A DNA stretch of 64,000 nucleotides from JANSWP01 sp041941305 (GCA_041941305.1 JBGTQJ010000018.1:1-64000), one strand, 5' to 3'; shown: positions 9,701 through 17,499, numbered from the stretch's first letter. The notes: generated by a model from the letters alone, not told the origin. Translations and numbers: made by a program.

Positions 9701-10289
9701 GCATATCTTTAATCGATTCTATCAATCCGGCCAGGCGGACGTTGCAACCGAAGGAGGGACGGGCATCGGGCTGGCCCTGGTTCGCGAATTTACCCAATTG
9801 ATGGGCGGAGAGGTATTAGTGGAAAGTAAACTAGGCAATGGAGCCACCTTCACCCTGAAAATTCCCAAAGAAGAAGTTTTTGAAGAAACTACCCAGACAC
9901 CAGAACCCCTTTTGAGTCCAATAGATAGTCACACTGCTGATCAGGAAGCCTTTGCGAGTTCACCAGTTTTAGTTCAAAACAAACCAACCATTTTGCTGGT
10001 AGAAGACAATCACGACCTGCAAATCTTTATTCAATCTCTTTTACAAGAAAAATACAACGTCATCCTTGCAGATAATGGACAAGAAGCTTTGGATAAATTG
10101 TCGGTAGACGGTAGACGGTGGACGGTGGACGGTCCAAATCAAGCAATAGAAAACCCACTACCAACAACCGACAACCGACAACCGACAACCGACAACCGAC
10201 AACCGACAACCGACAACCGACAACCGACAACCGACAACCGACAACCGACAACCGACAACCGACAACCGACAACCATCTACCAGATTTAA
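6771..10289 (+). CDS. Hybrid two-component sensor kinase (HTCS), frame ends inside the receiver domain
   Basis: This is the sensor half of a one-protein HTCS regulator. In order it has a signal peptide (residues 1-23), a long two-component beta-propeller sensor with repeats such as GLIWIGTQSGLHRFD and GFLWVATDKGLVQFD, a Y_Y_Y domain (about 650-740) and a membrane helix (about 752-772). Then come HisKA with phospho-acceptor H820 in NVSHELRTPL, HATPase with LNLLSNAFKF, DTGTGI and GGTGIGLAL, and the start of a receiver (TILLVEDNHDLQ). After NGQEALDKL the frame enters a heptamer array, reads PTTDNRQ repeats and stops at 10289 before the phospho-acceptor Asp. The remaining receiver plus AraC domain continues one frame away at 10118-10933. 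The two parts together make a normal HTCS, so this is a split, possibly switchable, gene. Confidence 0.85.
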   Translation: MRKIQHRILLLCLLSCHVLLLLSQEEYLYHITDYTPENGLAGSFTNYTHKDSRGLIWIGTQSGLHRFDGREFKVFDEAYGLPFNQVMEIYEDKEGWLWLYRSCKGKDKDYCYKDLAFFHHVTYEIQSFEERFGVEAPFKPTDIDFITTSPSNNKFVITTPNQTWLWTVDTQFKVLPFFNEQTNNMLVGILDDGKIGIINKQDEKFHFCLLTSEGIELKSEVLSGIEDYKFNRFLLKNKEIGNYNFNQYFNGAVVIGAHKWYRLNKNGELILHEASTIFPEQYEPNGNRHIYFDKKTQSFWTTGRDGLRFINLEKKRFWGFKKDTVPRILNGLSPISNQELFCDYGLYNFVNNTKVPSHHTFDIIKNFRQLRRGNFSREFQIYLFRVELFVQDEEGQIKGAKVDVIFDNHFSTINTYQKRGPLFWFGTDTGLWSYDPEKDELVPFQQFNQFTDFKDCFIHDIQVIGDNEYWISTNKGLFRWHIDQGIVAQYSMGGEGHFFIPENNIYHIHQKGDNTLWLATREGLLHLSLDGEVEFENGQHYEIFTKEAGLLGNICVAVYEDEFGFLWVATDKGLVQFDLATSNFKVYTTKEGLLINYFREYNHFQAPTGELVFGGIDGFVSFHPKDFKDEAVSAPDVPLIIVDYEQYDPEDQRFEMQTPELIEQGEIVLKPGIRLSNLKVALADYRNAKDQRYAHRIPGYQEEWQEDQSNLIRISGLPYGEHKMEIKGKLSDGRYSSQVLTIPIRVLRPFYLQWWFFLLITLTLLSSIIFWIKNRTLSLKRQQKILEQQVAERTATIAAQAEELRSLDKMKSRFFANVSHELRTPLTLMLAPIDAALKENKLTNFSFTNLLIAKKNGERLHRMINEILSLTKLESNQVKIKASPVKWYTFLKTIVNQFDSLAKARQIDFRFDYQLPENIQIAIDQQKVEIIVLNLLSNAFKFTPKGRSIQLQTFTENQFLVMKVSDTGTGIHPDDLPHIFNRFYQSGQADVATEGGTGIGLALVREFTQLMGGEVLVESKLGNGATFTLKIPKEEVFEETTQTPEPLLSPIDSHTADQEAFASSPVLVQNKPTILLVEDNHDLQIFIQSLLQEKYNVILADNGQEALDKLSVDGRRWTVDGPNQAIENPLPTTDNRQPTTDNRQPTTDNRQPTTDNRQPTTDNRQPTTIYQI
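10101..10273. repeat. Heptanucleotide tandem array (15 perfect CCGACAA units) inside the HTCS gene
   Basis: The first block has four GACGGTN units (about 10105-10134). After a spacer of about 30 bp, 15 perfect 7-bp units follow, with CCG at 10168 and every 7 bp through 10266. All three frames of a 7-bp unit read the same seven-residue cycle (PTTDNRQ), so none contains a stop. The array separates DNGQEALDKL from LPDLIISDIMMP, normally neighbours in one receiver domain. Confidence 0.92.
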
Positions 10290-10933
10290 TCATCTCCGAC
10301 ATCATGATGCCCATCATGGATGGATTCCAATTACTGGAAAAACTGAAATCATCTCCAACTTTCAGTCCCATTCCGGTAATTATGTTGACTGCACGTATTG
10401 AATTAAAGGACAAACTCAAAGCGCTGAGAATCGGTGTCGATGATTATTTGACCAAACCATTTGTCAAGGAAGAACTGATGGTTAGGATAGAAAACCTGTT
10501 AAAAAATGCGGAAAATAGAAAACTGGCAAAAGTCAAATATGCCGAGGAACAACATGACTCAGCAGGACAGCCACCTCATACCGAAACCTCAGCACCTACA
10601 CAAAACATCGACCACGAATGGCTCGGTCAACTGGAAAGTACCACTTTAGAAAAATTAGGCAATGTCAACCTGGTGATTGACGACATCGCCACAGAAATGA
10701 ACCTCAGCCGCAGACAATTCTACCGCCGAATCAAAGAAAATACCGGGCTGACTGCCAATCAATACTTAAAAACCCTTCGCCTAACACAAGCCAGAACCTT
10801 CCTGGAAACCAGGCAATACGATTCCGTAAAAGCCATTTCCTATGCGGTAGGCTTTAAAGACGTCGTTTATTTTTCCAGACAATTCAAAAAGGAGTTTGGC
10901 AAATTGCCTTCGGAATATGAGGTGGAGCAGTAA
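10118..10933 (+). CDS. C-terminal part of the HTCS: receiver remainder plus AraC DNA-binding domain
   Basis: After the repeat-encoded PTTDNRQ stretch, this frame has the rest of a receiver: LIISDIMMPIMDGF with the phospho-acceptor Asp, VIMLTAR and the conserved Lys in DYLTKPF. A short linker leads to an AraC-type double helix-turn-helix (IATEMNLSRRQFYRRIK and the second helix-turn-helix AVGFKDVVYFSRQFKKEFG). The only starts available are weak (GTG at 10118), and the natural start is that of the kinase at 6771. The frame lies +2 relative to the kinase. One extra 7-bp unit, or two fewer, would join them into one protein of roughly 1,390 residues. As it stands it may be translated poorly, by slippage, or not at all. 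Confidence 0.8.
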   Translation: MDGGRSKSSNRKPTTNNRQPTTDNRQPTTDNRQPTTDNRQPTTDNRQPTTDNHLPDLIISDIMMPIMDGFQLLEKLKSSPTFSPIPVIMLTARIELKDKLKALRIGVDDYLTKPFVKEELMVRIENLLKNAENRKLAKVKYAEEQHDSAGQPPHTETSAPTQNIDHEWLGQLESTTLEKLGNVNLVIDDIATEMNLSRRQFYRRIKENTGLTANQYLKTLRLTQARTFLETRQYDSVKAISYAVGFKDVVYFSRQFKKEFGKLPSEYEVEQ

Positions 10934-10978
10934 TCAAGTTCAAGTTCAAGTTCAAGATCAAGTTTAAGTTCAAGGTCC
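10934..10978. repeat. AAGTTC hexamer array
   Basis: The stretch immediately after the HTCS stop repeats a 6-bp unit about seven times (AAGTTCAAGTTCAAGTTC and variants). A related array with inverted halves lies at 17033-17099. Confidence 0.7.
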
Positions 10979-11109
10979 ATCGTAATAAGCCGAATTCTAT
11001 CATACGAGCAAGAAAACTTGGGAAAAAAGATTCCCTCCTTTTGCAAAAGCGCAAAAGATCATATTGAAAATTTGGTTTTTTGGTTTTAAGTGGTCTTTTC
11101 GGCTATTGA

Positions 11110-12123
11110 TTAATGGTCAAAAATCACATACGGCGTACCTCGTTTGATGACTTTAAAAATGCGATGTACCAATTTGTTTTTGACTGCATTATAAATCCAA
11201 CCTTTGGCTTTTCCTCTTTTCAATTGGCGATTAAAATATGCCTTGAGTTGAGGGTCAAACCTGACTGCCGAAATTGCTGCTGTGGAAAGCAATGCTTTCA
11301 TTTGATGGTGCGCAATATTTGAAACAGTTGGCGGAAGATTTACAGAAGTTCCGCTTGTCCAATCAAAAGGAACGATTCCAATATGACAGGCAAAAGAACG
11401 AGGATTATCAAAAGCCGTAAAGCCATTTGTATGCACTAATAAGTAAGCAGCGATGACTCTGCCAATACCGACGATTGACAATAATAAATCGAAATGTTTT
11501 TTCAACCTCTCATCTGTTCGAATTAGTTTTTCGACTTGATTGACAATTTCTTTGGCAGCTGCATTCATGCTTTGGCAAAAAGGAGTTGACAGAGCTGTTA
11601 CAGGCTCACTGATTTGTTCATTAACAGAGATTGTCAATTCCTGTTGAGCAATTTTAAGACCGTGGTGATACTTGACTAATCGAGCTCTTAAACTAAGCAG
11701 GGCTTGTATTTTGAGCAACAATTGGCTAGGTAAGGGTCTGCGTTTTTCCAACTCGTCGTGAAATCGAAAAGCATATTCGGCAATCGTACAAGCATCCGCT
11801 TTGTCATTTTTTTCCCGGCGAAGTCCCATACTGCGTTTGATTCGAAGTGGGTTTTCCAAAACGAATTGAAATTGTCGGCTTTCCAAAAAATCACAAATCC
11901 GCATGGCATACATTCCTGTGTGTTCCATGCAAATCAGCCATGTTCCCATGATTTGATGTTTTTGACTGAAAGTCTCGACCCATTTCAAAAAGGATTCATA
12001 GCCTTTCAGCGTTTGAACAAATCGTTTGTGAGGCATCTGTTTGGACTGTCTTCCAATACAAATGGCGGCATCAAACCATCGTTTTGATAAATCAATACCG
12101 ATGAAAATACTGTACTTTCGCAT
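11110..12123 (-). CDS. IS110-family DEDD transposase (recombinase)
   Basis: The 337-residue product has the N-terminal RuvC-like DEDD domain (GIDLSKRWFD, Glu in CMEHTGMY, Asp pair in KNDKADA) and the C-terminal Transposase_20 domain (LLSIVGIGRVIAAYLL, HIGIVPFDWTSGTS) with its conserved Ser region. Length and domain order are normal for IS110-family recombinases, which move by a bridge-RNA-guided mechanism and usually lack long terminal inverted repeats. The frame is intact from ATG to stop, so the element may be functional. It lies between the HTCS gene and an orphan AraC domain and is flanked by hexamer and heptamer arrays. The exact element ends could not be fixed from sequence alone. Confidence 0.9.
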   Translation of the reverse strand: MRKYSIFIGIDLSKRWFDAAICIGRQSKQMPHKRFVQTLKGYESFLKWVETFSQKHQIMGTWLICMEHTGMYAMRICDFLESRQFQFVLENPLRIKRSMGLRREKNDKADACTIAEYAFRFHDELEKRRPLPSQLLLKIQALLSLRARLVKYHHGLKIAQQELTISVNEQISEPVTALSTPFCQSMNAAAKEIVNQVEKLIRTDERLKKHFDLLLSIVGIGRVIAAYLLVHTNGFTAFDNPRSFACHIGIVPFDWTSGTSVNLPPTVSNIAHHQMKALLSTAAISAVRFDPQLKAYFNRQLKRGKAKGWIYNAVKNKLVHRIFKVIKRGTPYVIFDH

Positions 12124-12400
12124 AGTGCATTTTTTGAAGGTTGGGTGTCTGATTCAATAAAAAGTGACTCTTTATCCAATACCTTTAAAAGACCTGGTCT
12201 AACTTGTAAGAGAAGACTGTCTATAATTCTATTTGGTACATGAGGCATTTAATACCGCCACAAGACCAATTCGACTTAGGAGCCTAAACTCAATTGAGTT
12301 TATACTCAGTGTCTCTCTTGGTTCTCTTGTAGACGGCTATTGAATTGACATCCAATCTCTTTGTTAAACAATAGGTTTCTTGCTCTAAGCTAAGTACGGT
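12124..12400 (-). ncRNA. Candidate bridge-RNA region of the IS110 element
   Basis: About 280 bp of non-coding sequence lies directly upstream of the transposase start, in the position where IS110 elements carry the structured bridge RNA that pairs with donor and target DNA. It contains a perfect 16-bp palindrome AAACTCAATTGAGTTT at 12286-12301 and further short complementary segments, and no plausible protein. The assignment comes from family knowledge and position. No pairing loops were matched to flanking sequence. Confidence 0.35.
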
Positions 12401-12499
12401 TTAATCCATTTTTTTAATCTCGAATGGCTTCTTTTAGCCATCGCTAATGTAAAGGTGTCTCTCGCCTGTGCGTAGGTATGAGTGAGGACACGGCGGTCG

Positions 12500-12830
12500 A
12501 AAATTAATGATATCGCAGTATAGCAGCATAGTAGAATCACAGTATCAAAAAACAAACCCCATAAGGCAAGCCAACAAAAACCGAGAACTGAGAACAGAGA
12601 ACCCTCTACCGTCCACCATCTACCAATACCTGGCACCGAATAAGCAGTACCCACCAACCGACAACAGACAACCGAGAACAGAAGACAGTCTACCATCCAC
12701 GGTCCACCAATACCAAGCACCGAATAAGCAGTACCCACCAAACCGACAACCGATAACCGATAACCGACAACTGATAACCGACAACTGACAACCGATAACC
12801 GACAACTGACAACCCATAACCTGTAAATAA
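12500..12830. repeat. Composite heptamer array (CCGACAA/CCGATAA and ACCGTCC families) with internal duplication
   Basis: Two related segments (about 12610-12670 and 12691-12750) each run as ACCGTCCACC-type units, then a shared spacer containing GCACCGAATAAGCAGTACCC, then CCGACAA-type units. The array continues as alternating CCGATAACCGACAACTGA units to about 12825. A second heptamer family (GCAGTATAGCAGCATAG) sits at 12514-12545. Long open frames on both strands here are repeat artefacts. Confidence 0.8.
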
Positions 12831-12943
12831 TGTCAAAAAAATAGCACCCCTGATACGATTTTCCCAGTACATGACACGATAATCCCACCATTTGGCACAA
12901 ATTTCACAGTTGCCTGTCCCAATCCTCTCAGTAGCCTGACACT

Positions 12944-13318
12944 ATGTTTGTCCCTGTATTTCTCGAACAACTGAAAGCTATTAAAATGAGATTAACAGGC
13001 AAACGCGAAGAATACTGGTTAAGCGACTTTAACCAATACATTCTGGACAACATAGGAGAATCCTATTTAACGACAGACAGTATTGCCGCCTACTTTGGCA
13101 TCAGCCGTCGCCAGTTATATCGCAAAGTGAAAGCACTTACCAACCAGACGCCACACGATTACCTCAACCAAATCCGATTTCAAAAAGCTTATGAACATTT
13201 AGAACAAGGAACCTATGAAACGGTAGCCGAAACTGCCAGAGCAGTTGGCTTTACCGACCCGGTCTATTTCGCTCGAAAGTTCAAAAGTCGATTTGGCATG
13301 CTGCCCTCAGAAGTGTGA
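12944..13318 (+). CDS. Orphan AraC-type DNA-binding domain protein
   Basis: The 124-residue frame consists almost only of an AraC-type double helix-turn-helix (YFGISRRQLYRKVKALTNQTP, then AVGFTDPVYFARKFKSRFG). It closely resembles the C-terminal domain of the HTCS at 10118-10933. There is no sensor or receiver upstream. Instead a heptamer array of the same family that splits the HTCS lies immediately 5'. It may be the surviving end of a second HTCS, or a small free regulator. The start could be 12944 or the Met at 12986. Confidence 0.65.
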   Translation: MFVPVFLEQLKAIKMRLTGKREEYWLSDFNQYILDNIGESYLTTDSIAAYFGISRRQLYRKVKALTNQTPHDYLNQIRFQKAYEHLEQGTYETVAETARAVGFTDPVYFARKFKSRFGMLPSEV

Positions 13319-13350
13319 AAATCAAAACAAGGAATAAATAAAAACAAGCC

Positions 13351-13430
13351 CTGAACCCTATCAAACCACTTGGAACCATTTGAAACGACTTTGAACCACT
13401 TGAACCAATTTGGAACCATTTCAAAAACCA
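13351..13430. repeat. Degenerate TTGGAACCA short tandem repeats
   Basis: Units such as ACTTGGAACCATTTG, ACTTTGAACC, ACTTGAACC and TTTGGAACCATTTC follow each other between the AraC gene and the T9SS protein gene. The frame at 13370 reads through them, but they lie upstream of the signal peptide and are probably untranslated. Confidence 0.55.
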
Positions 13431-13504
13431 CAATCACTAAAAAAACACATCATTTTAAAACGAATACTACAATGAAAAAAAATCTACTTATAACTACCTT
13501 ATTT

Positions 13505-16500
13505 ATGAAAAGGAAACTCTTACTTTTTATAACAATCCTTTATTTCGCTAATCTGTCTCATGCTCAATGGACAAGCCAAACTTCAGGAACTTCAGAACAC
13601 TTACGTGAAGTATCTTTTATAGATGCAAATAATGGCTGGGTATGTGGAAATGCTGGTGTAATACGAAATACAACGAATGGTGGATCATCCTGGTCTGCAC
13701 AGCCATCTGGTATTGCATCTACTTTGCACGCCATTACCTTTGTTGATGCAAATAATGGCTGGGCCTGTGGAAATGGAGGAATAATACGAAATACAACGAA
13801 TGGTGGATCGTCCTGGTCTGCACAAACATCTGGGGTTCCTGGAACACTCAACGATGTTTTTTTTGTTGATGCTAATAATGGCTGGATATGTGGAAATGGA
13901 GGTGTAATACGAAACACAACGAATGGTGGATCAACCTGGTCTGGACAAACATCAGCAACTGGAAGTGATCTTAGAGCAGCTTTCTTTATCGATTCCTCTA
14001 CAGGTTGGATTGTAGCCAATAGTGGGAGAGTCCAAGTTACCACAAATGGAGGCAGCACTTGGTCACTCCAAACCTCGTCTACTGCTGAGAACCTTGTATC
14101 GGTAACATTTGTAGATGCCAACACCGGCTGGGCCTCTGGAGCCAACGGAACGATAATCCATACTACCAATGGAGGAAGCACTTGGTCAACCCAAACATCT
14201 GGTGTTACAACTGGTCTACATGATATTTTCTTTGTAGATGCAAATAATGGCTGGGCTGTTGCCAACGACGGAACCATAATTACTACTTGCGATGGCGGTT
14301 CAACTTGGACCACGCAAGTCTCTGGCACTGTAGAAGTGATGGTGGGGTGCAATTTTCCGGATGGAAATAATGGTTGGGCTGTTGGTTTTGCTGGCACCAT
14401 TCTCAAATTAGAGGATAGGGTTTTAGATTTCGACGGGACAGACGATTATGTCGAGATCCCTTTCAATGCAGCTTTCAACGCTAATAAAGTAACGATTGAA
14501 GCCTGGGTAAAACCGGAAACAACTACCCAAACCTGGTCGCGGATATTTAGTTCAAATGACAATGAATTTGAATTAACTCAACGTTCTAATGGAGAAGATA
14601 AATTTGGTGCTTATACGACCGACGGTGGCTTAAAAAGTGTTGTGAACTCATCTACCTGGACAGCCGGACAATGGTATCATGTAGCGATGGTCATGGATGG
14701 TACCAATATGCACCTTTATGTAGATGGTTCCCTCATAGGGAGCGTTGCTGCAGCTACAGGTTCTTCAAATAACAACCGTTATATTGGTTCTAAATCCACT
14801 ACGGCAAATCACTATTTCAAAGGTCAAATTGATGAACTCCGTTATTGGAATACGGCCTTGAGTGCCGCAGACATTTCCAATTTATACAATAAAATCGTTG
14901 TAGATCCTACACTTTTGTCGAGTTGCATAGTAGCCTATTATAAAATGGATGAGACTTCTGGAACATCCCTGCCCGATGAATCAGGTAATGGACATACCGG
15001 TACCCTCACCAACATGGCAGGTACAGAGTGGACTGCCTCTACCAATTCCCTGACTTCTCAAAATTACGCCAACTGTGGTGCAGCATTAACCTGTACGGAT
15101 CCTTCAGCTATGGCCGCCAATAATATTACTTCCAGTGCTGCTGACCTGACCTGGACAGAAAATGGGAATGCCTGTAACTGGGATTTGGAATGGAAAGCAG
15201 GTAGTGACTTTACGCCTGGCACAGGAGCTGAAGATGGTTCAGCAGCGGTTATGACTACGCCATCTTATAGTATGAGTAGCTTAACCCCTGGTACCATGTA
15301 TTATGTGTATTATCGCGCTGACTGTGGGGGCTATAATAGCAATTGGGTAGGGGCTTATACCTTTACGACTTCGGTACCAACCACCGTTTTGGGGGAATGC
15401 AATGGACTGGATTTTGACGGTACCGATGATTATTTTACCATTCCTGATGACGATGCATTTGATTTTGCCTCGGGAGGTACTTTTACCATCGAGCTCTGGA
15501 TATATTGGCGAGGGGACCATAGTTCTTCACCTCAATCACAAGTCATTATTGACAAAACAGAAAGCAACAATACTAATTGGCGCTTCGGNNNNNNNCTCAA
15601 TCACAAGTCATTATTGACAAAACAGAAAGCAACAATACTAATTGGCGCTTCGGTGTTGTTGAATCAACCAACGGGCAAAGTCCAAGTGAGTTGTTCTTTT
15701 TTAATAACGCTGGCAATATTTGGTCAACGACGACAATACCTACAAACACCTGGACGCACGTTGCGCTAGTTCATAACAATGGTACTGCCTCTTATTATAT
15801 AAACGGAGTTGCTGCAAACTCAGGGTCACATTCTCCGGGAGCAGTCAATAACGGAGCTGTTTATGTTGGACTTTCCAATCAAGTTGGTCACGATACCTAT
15901 TTCAACGGAACCATGGATGAACTCCGAATATGGTCAACAGCCCGCTCGGCGGGTGAAATTTCCGGAAATATGAATAGCATCATTACCGGCACTACCACTG
16001 ACTTGATTGCCTATTACAAATTCAATCAAGGAGATGCGGATGGCACCAATACCAATGTGACCACAGCAGTTGACCTGTCCAACAATTGTTTTCACGGTAC
16101 GTTGAACGGTTTTGGCTTGTCGGGTTCCACTAGTAACTGGGCAAGTGGGGCTTCGGCCCTTCCTGTTGAGCTTACTTATTTCAGAGGGCAGGCGGTTGAA
16201 GAAAGCAGCCTTCTGACCTGGGAAACGGCTACGGAGACGAATAATGAAGGTTTTGAGATTCAGTGGGCGAGTAGCAGTGAGCAGATGGTCCCGATAGCTA
16301 TCGGGAGCAGTTGGCAGTCTATTGGGTTTGTTAAAGGTGCGGGGGATTCTTTTGAGACGCGTACGTATCAGTTTGTGCACAAAAATCCTGTGAAGGGGGT
16401 CAATTACTATCGCCTCAAACAAATTGATTACGATGGGAATTTTGAATATTCGAATGTGGTGAGTGTAGATTTTTCGGTTGTCGGTTCTCGATTGTCTGTT

Positions 16501-16725
16501 GTACCGAATCCTGTTCAAAGTGGTGAATTCACCCTGTATCTCCCTGAAAATGAGGCGGAAAGCATTCCACTTGAAATATACGACTACACTGGAAAATTGA
16601 TACAGCAACAGACTTTGTATGAAAACCAAAGCAGCATTGATGTTGATCAGCTTCTGCCAGGCATCTATCTGGTGAGGGTTGCCATTGATGGTCGGTCTTT
16701 GGTGGAGCGGGTAGTGATTCGTTGA
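13505..16725 (+). CDS. Secreted YCF48-repeat/LamG/FN3 protein with T9SS C-terminal domain (interrupted by an assembly gap)
   Basis: The gene reads as one frame once the assembly duplication at 15531-15653 is collapsed. The start at 13505 gives the signal peptide MKRKLLLFITILYFA...HAQ; 13472 is an alternative. About eight YCF48/BNR-like repeats follow (FVDANNGWACGNGGIIRNTT, each ending NGGSSW-like), then a LamG/concanavalin-type domain (VLDFDGTDDYVEIP). Next come an FN3 domain starting at CTDPSAMAANN, a second LamG (LDFDGTDDYFTIPDD) and a pre-sorting domain (VNYYRLKQIDYDG). It ends in a type A T9SS sorting domain (VVPNPVQSGEFTLYLPE ... LPGIYLVRVAIDG). It should be exported and attached to the cell surface. 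Ligand unknown. Two small repeats are inserted in frame: a CCCGATAGCTATCGGGA palindrome near 16290 and a heptamer tract at 16474-16505. Confidence 0.85.
15531..15653. other. Assembly artefact: 58-bp duplicate flanking seven Ns
   Basis: Bases 15531-15588 and 15596-15653 are identical and flank N7 at 15589-15595. Removing 65 bp (one copy plus the Ns) restores a single frame across the gene (13370 frame 2, 15577 frame 1, shift of 65). The two contig ends overlapped but were padded rather than merged. Confidence 0.95.
16289..16306. repeat. Short perfect palindrome inside the T9SS protein gene
   Basis: TCCCGATAGCTATCGGGA is a perfect 18-bp palindrome encoding a V-P-I-A-I-G-S-type insert between SSSEQM and SWQSIGF, where homologous pre-sorting domains normally run on without an insert. 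It looks like a small repeat inserted in frame. Confidence 0.6.
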
Positions 16726-16745
16726 TTGTCTTAGCATAATCTTCC

Positions 16746-16815
16746 TACGAGAGATAGGGTTTTGAACTCGGTTTTTGGGGTTAATAAGCCGGGTTCAAAA
16801 CCCTGCCTCTCGTGG
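16746..16815. repeat. REP-like hairpin, copy 1 (GGGTTTTGAACCCGG family)
   Basis: The left arm ACGAGAGATAGGGTTTTGAA pairs with the right arm ending AACCCTGCCTCTCGTGG. The same core occurs at 17611-17676. The GGTTCAAAACCC motif resembles a tRNA T-arm, but no tRNA fold is present. Confidence 0.7.
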
Positions 16816-16949
16816 AATTAATTGTGTTCAATGGCTAGCGCAACCTCCCGACCTCCTAAAGGAATGAGTTGGCTTTTCCCAGTGGGAAAAAAAGTGGAAT
16901 GTGCTTGGCTATTTCATTCCCTTAATGTCCATCGGACATTGCTATGCAT

Positions 16950-17152
16950 CCCTTCAGGGCAGGGTTGATTGGTTCTATTATTTTCATGATGTGCTAAAGG
17001 ATTATGCAGGTTTTTTTCTTCTAAATTCCTGAAAGTTCAAGTTCAAGACCAAGTTCAAGTTCAATTCTTGGGCTTGAACTTGGTCTTGAACTTGAATTTG
17101 AAAAAAATCACAGAGCATATTTTTAGAACCAATCACCCCTGCCTTCAGGGGG
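16950..17152. mobile_element. MITE-like element A with GGCAGGGGTGATTGGTTCTA-type ends
   Basis: The left end (CAGGGCAGGGTTGATTGG then TTCTA, to about 16977) and the right end (TAGAACCAATCACCCCTGCC from 17124) are terminal inverted repeats. The roughly 145-bp core carries an AAGTTC hexamer array in two inverted halves (17033-17099) and no gene. A second element with the same ends lies at 46109-46310. Transposition is inferred only from structure and recurrence. Confidence 0.6.
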
Positions 17153-17196
17153 CTAGGGGGTTGCGCAGGCACTTGAACACATAAACACAACAAAAC

Positions 17197-17499
17197 ATGA
17201 AATTTCTACAAACACTTTTCAAAAACACGCCAAAAGAACATTACGATGTGCAGATTTCAGGTCGGGTTCAGGATGTCTGGTTTCGTTCCAAAGCCAGAAA
17301 GTTGGCGAAGAATCTAGACCTGAAAGGCTACATCAAGTATACGGGTGAAAACCAATTGTATGTCGAGGTGGAAGGAAAGTCAAATGCAGTGCAATCTTTT
17401 CTGGACTGGTGCCGCCAGGGACCTTCTCTTGCGAGGGTTGATGAATATGAGGCGCGGGAAAGTGAGTTGAAGGGGTTTAGGAAGTTTAGTATTCTATAA
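17197..17499 (+). CDS. Acylphosphatase-like protein
   Basis: Acylphosphatases hydrolyse acyl-phosphates such as 1,3-bisphosphoglycerate. The 100-residue product has the alpha/beta fold signature: SGRVQDVWFR, with the phosphate-binding Arg at residue 30, and YVEVEGKSNAVQSFLDW. The second signature usually contains a catalytic Asn (GWV-x-N), but here it reads GYIKYTG, with Tyr at that place. The enzyme may be weak or inactive, or use another residue. A Lys-rich 14-residue N-terminal extension precedes the domain. It is a single gene between two clusters of palindromic repeats. Confidence 0.85.
   Translation: MKFLQTLFKNTPKEHYDVQISGRVQDVWFRSKARKLAKNLDLKGYIKYTGENQLYVEVEGKSNAVQSFLDWCRQGPSLARVDEYEARESELKGFRKFSIL

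Noticed and set aside
10105..10273. CRISPR array
   Set aside because: The units are contiguous 7-bp repeats without unique spacers, and no cas gene is present.
10060..10419. Minus-strand frame across the HTCS array (VVGCRLS repeats)
   Set aside because: It lies antisense to receiver coding sequence, and its openness is a property of the heptamer repeat.
12385..12900. Long minus-strand frame rich in RLSVVG peptides, and matching plus-strand frames
   Set aside because: The frame is open only because a 7-bp repeat without stops is open in all frames. There is no start context or domain.
13564..14406. 280-codon minus-strand frame
   Set aside because: It mirrors the YCF48 repeats of the real gene on the plus strand. 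The repetitive coding pattern keeps the opposite frame open.
15934..16737. 267-codon minus-strand frame opposite the T9SS protein end
   Set aside because: The plus strand has clear LamG and sorting-domain motifs, and the minus frame has none.
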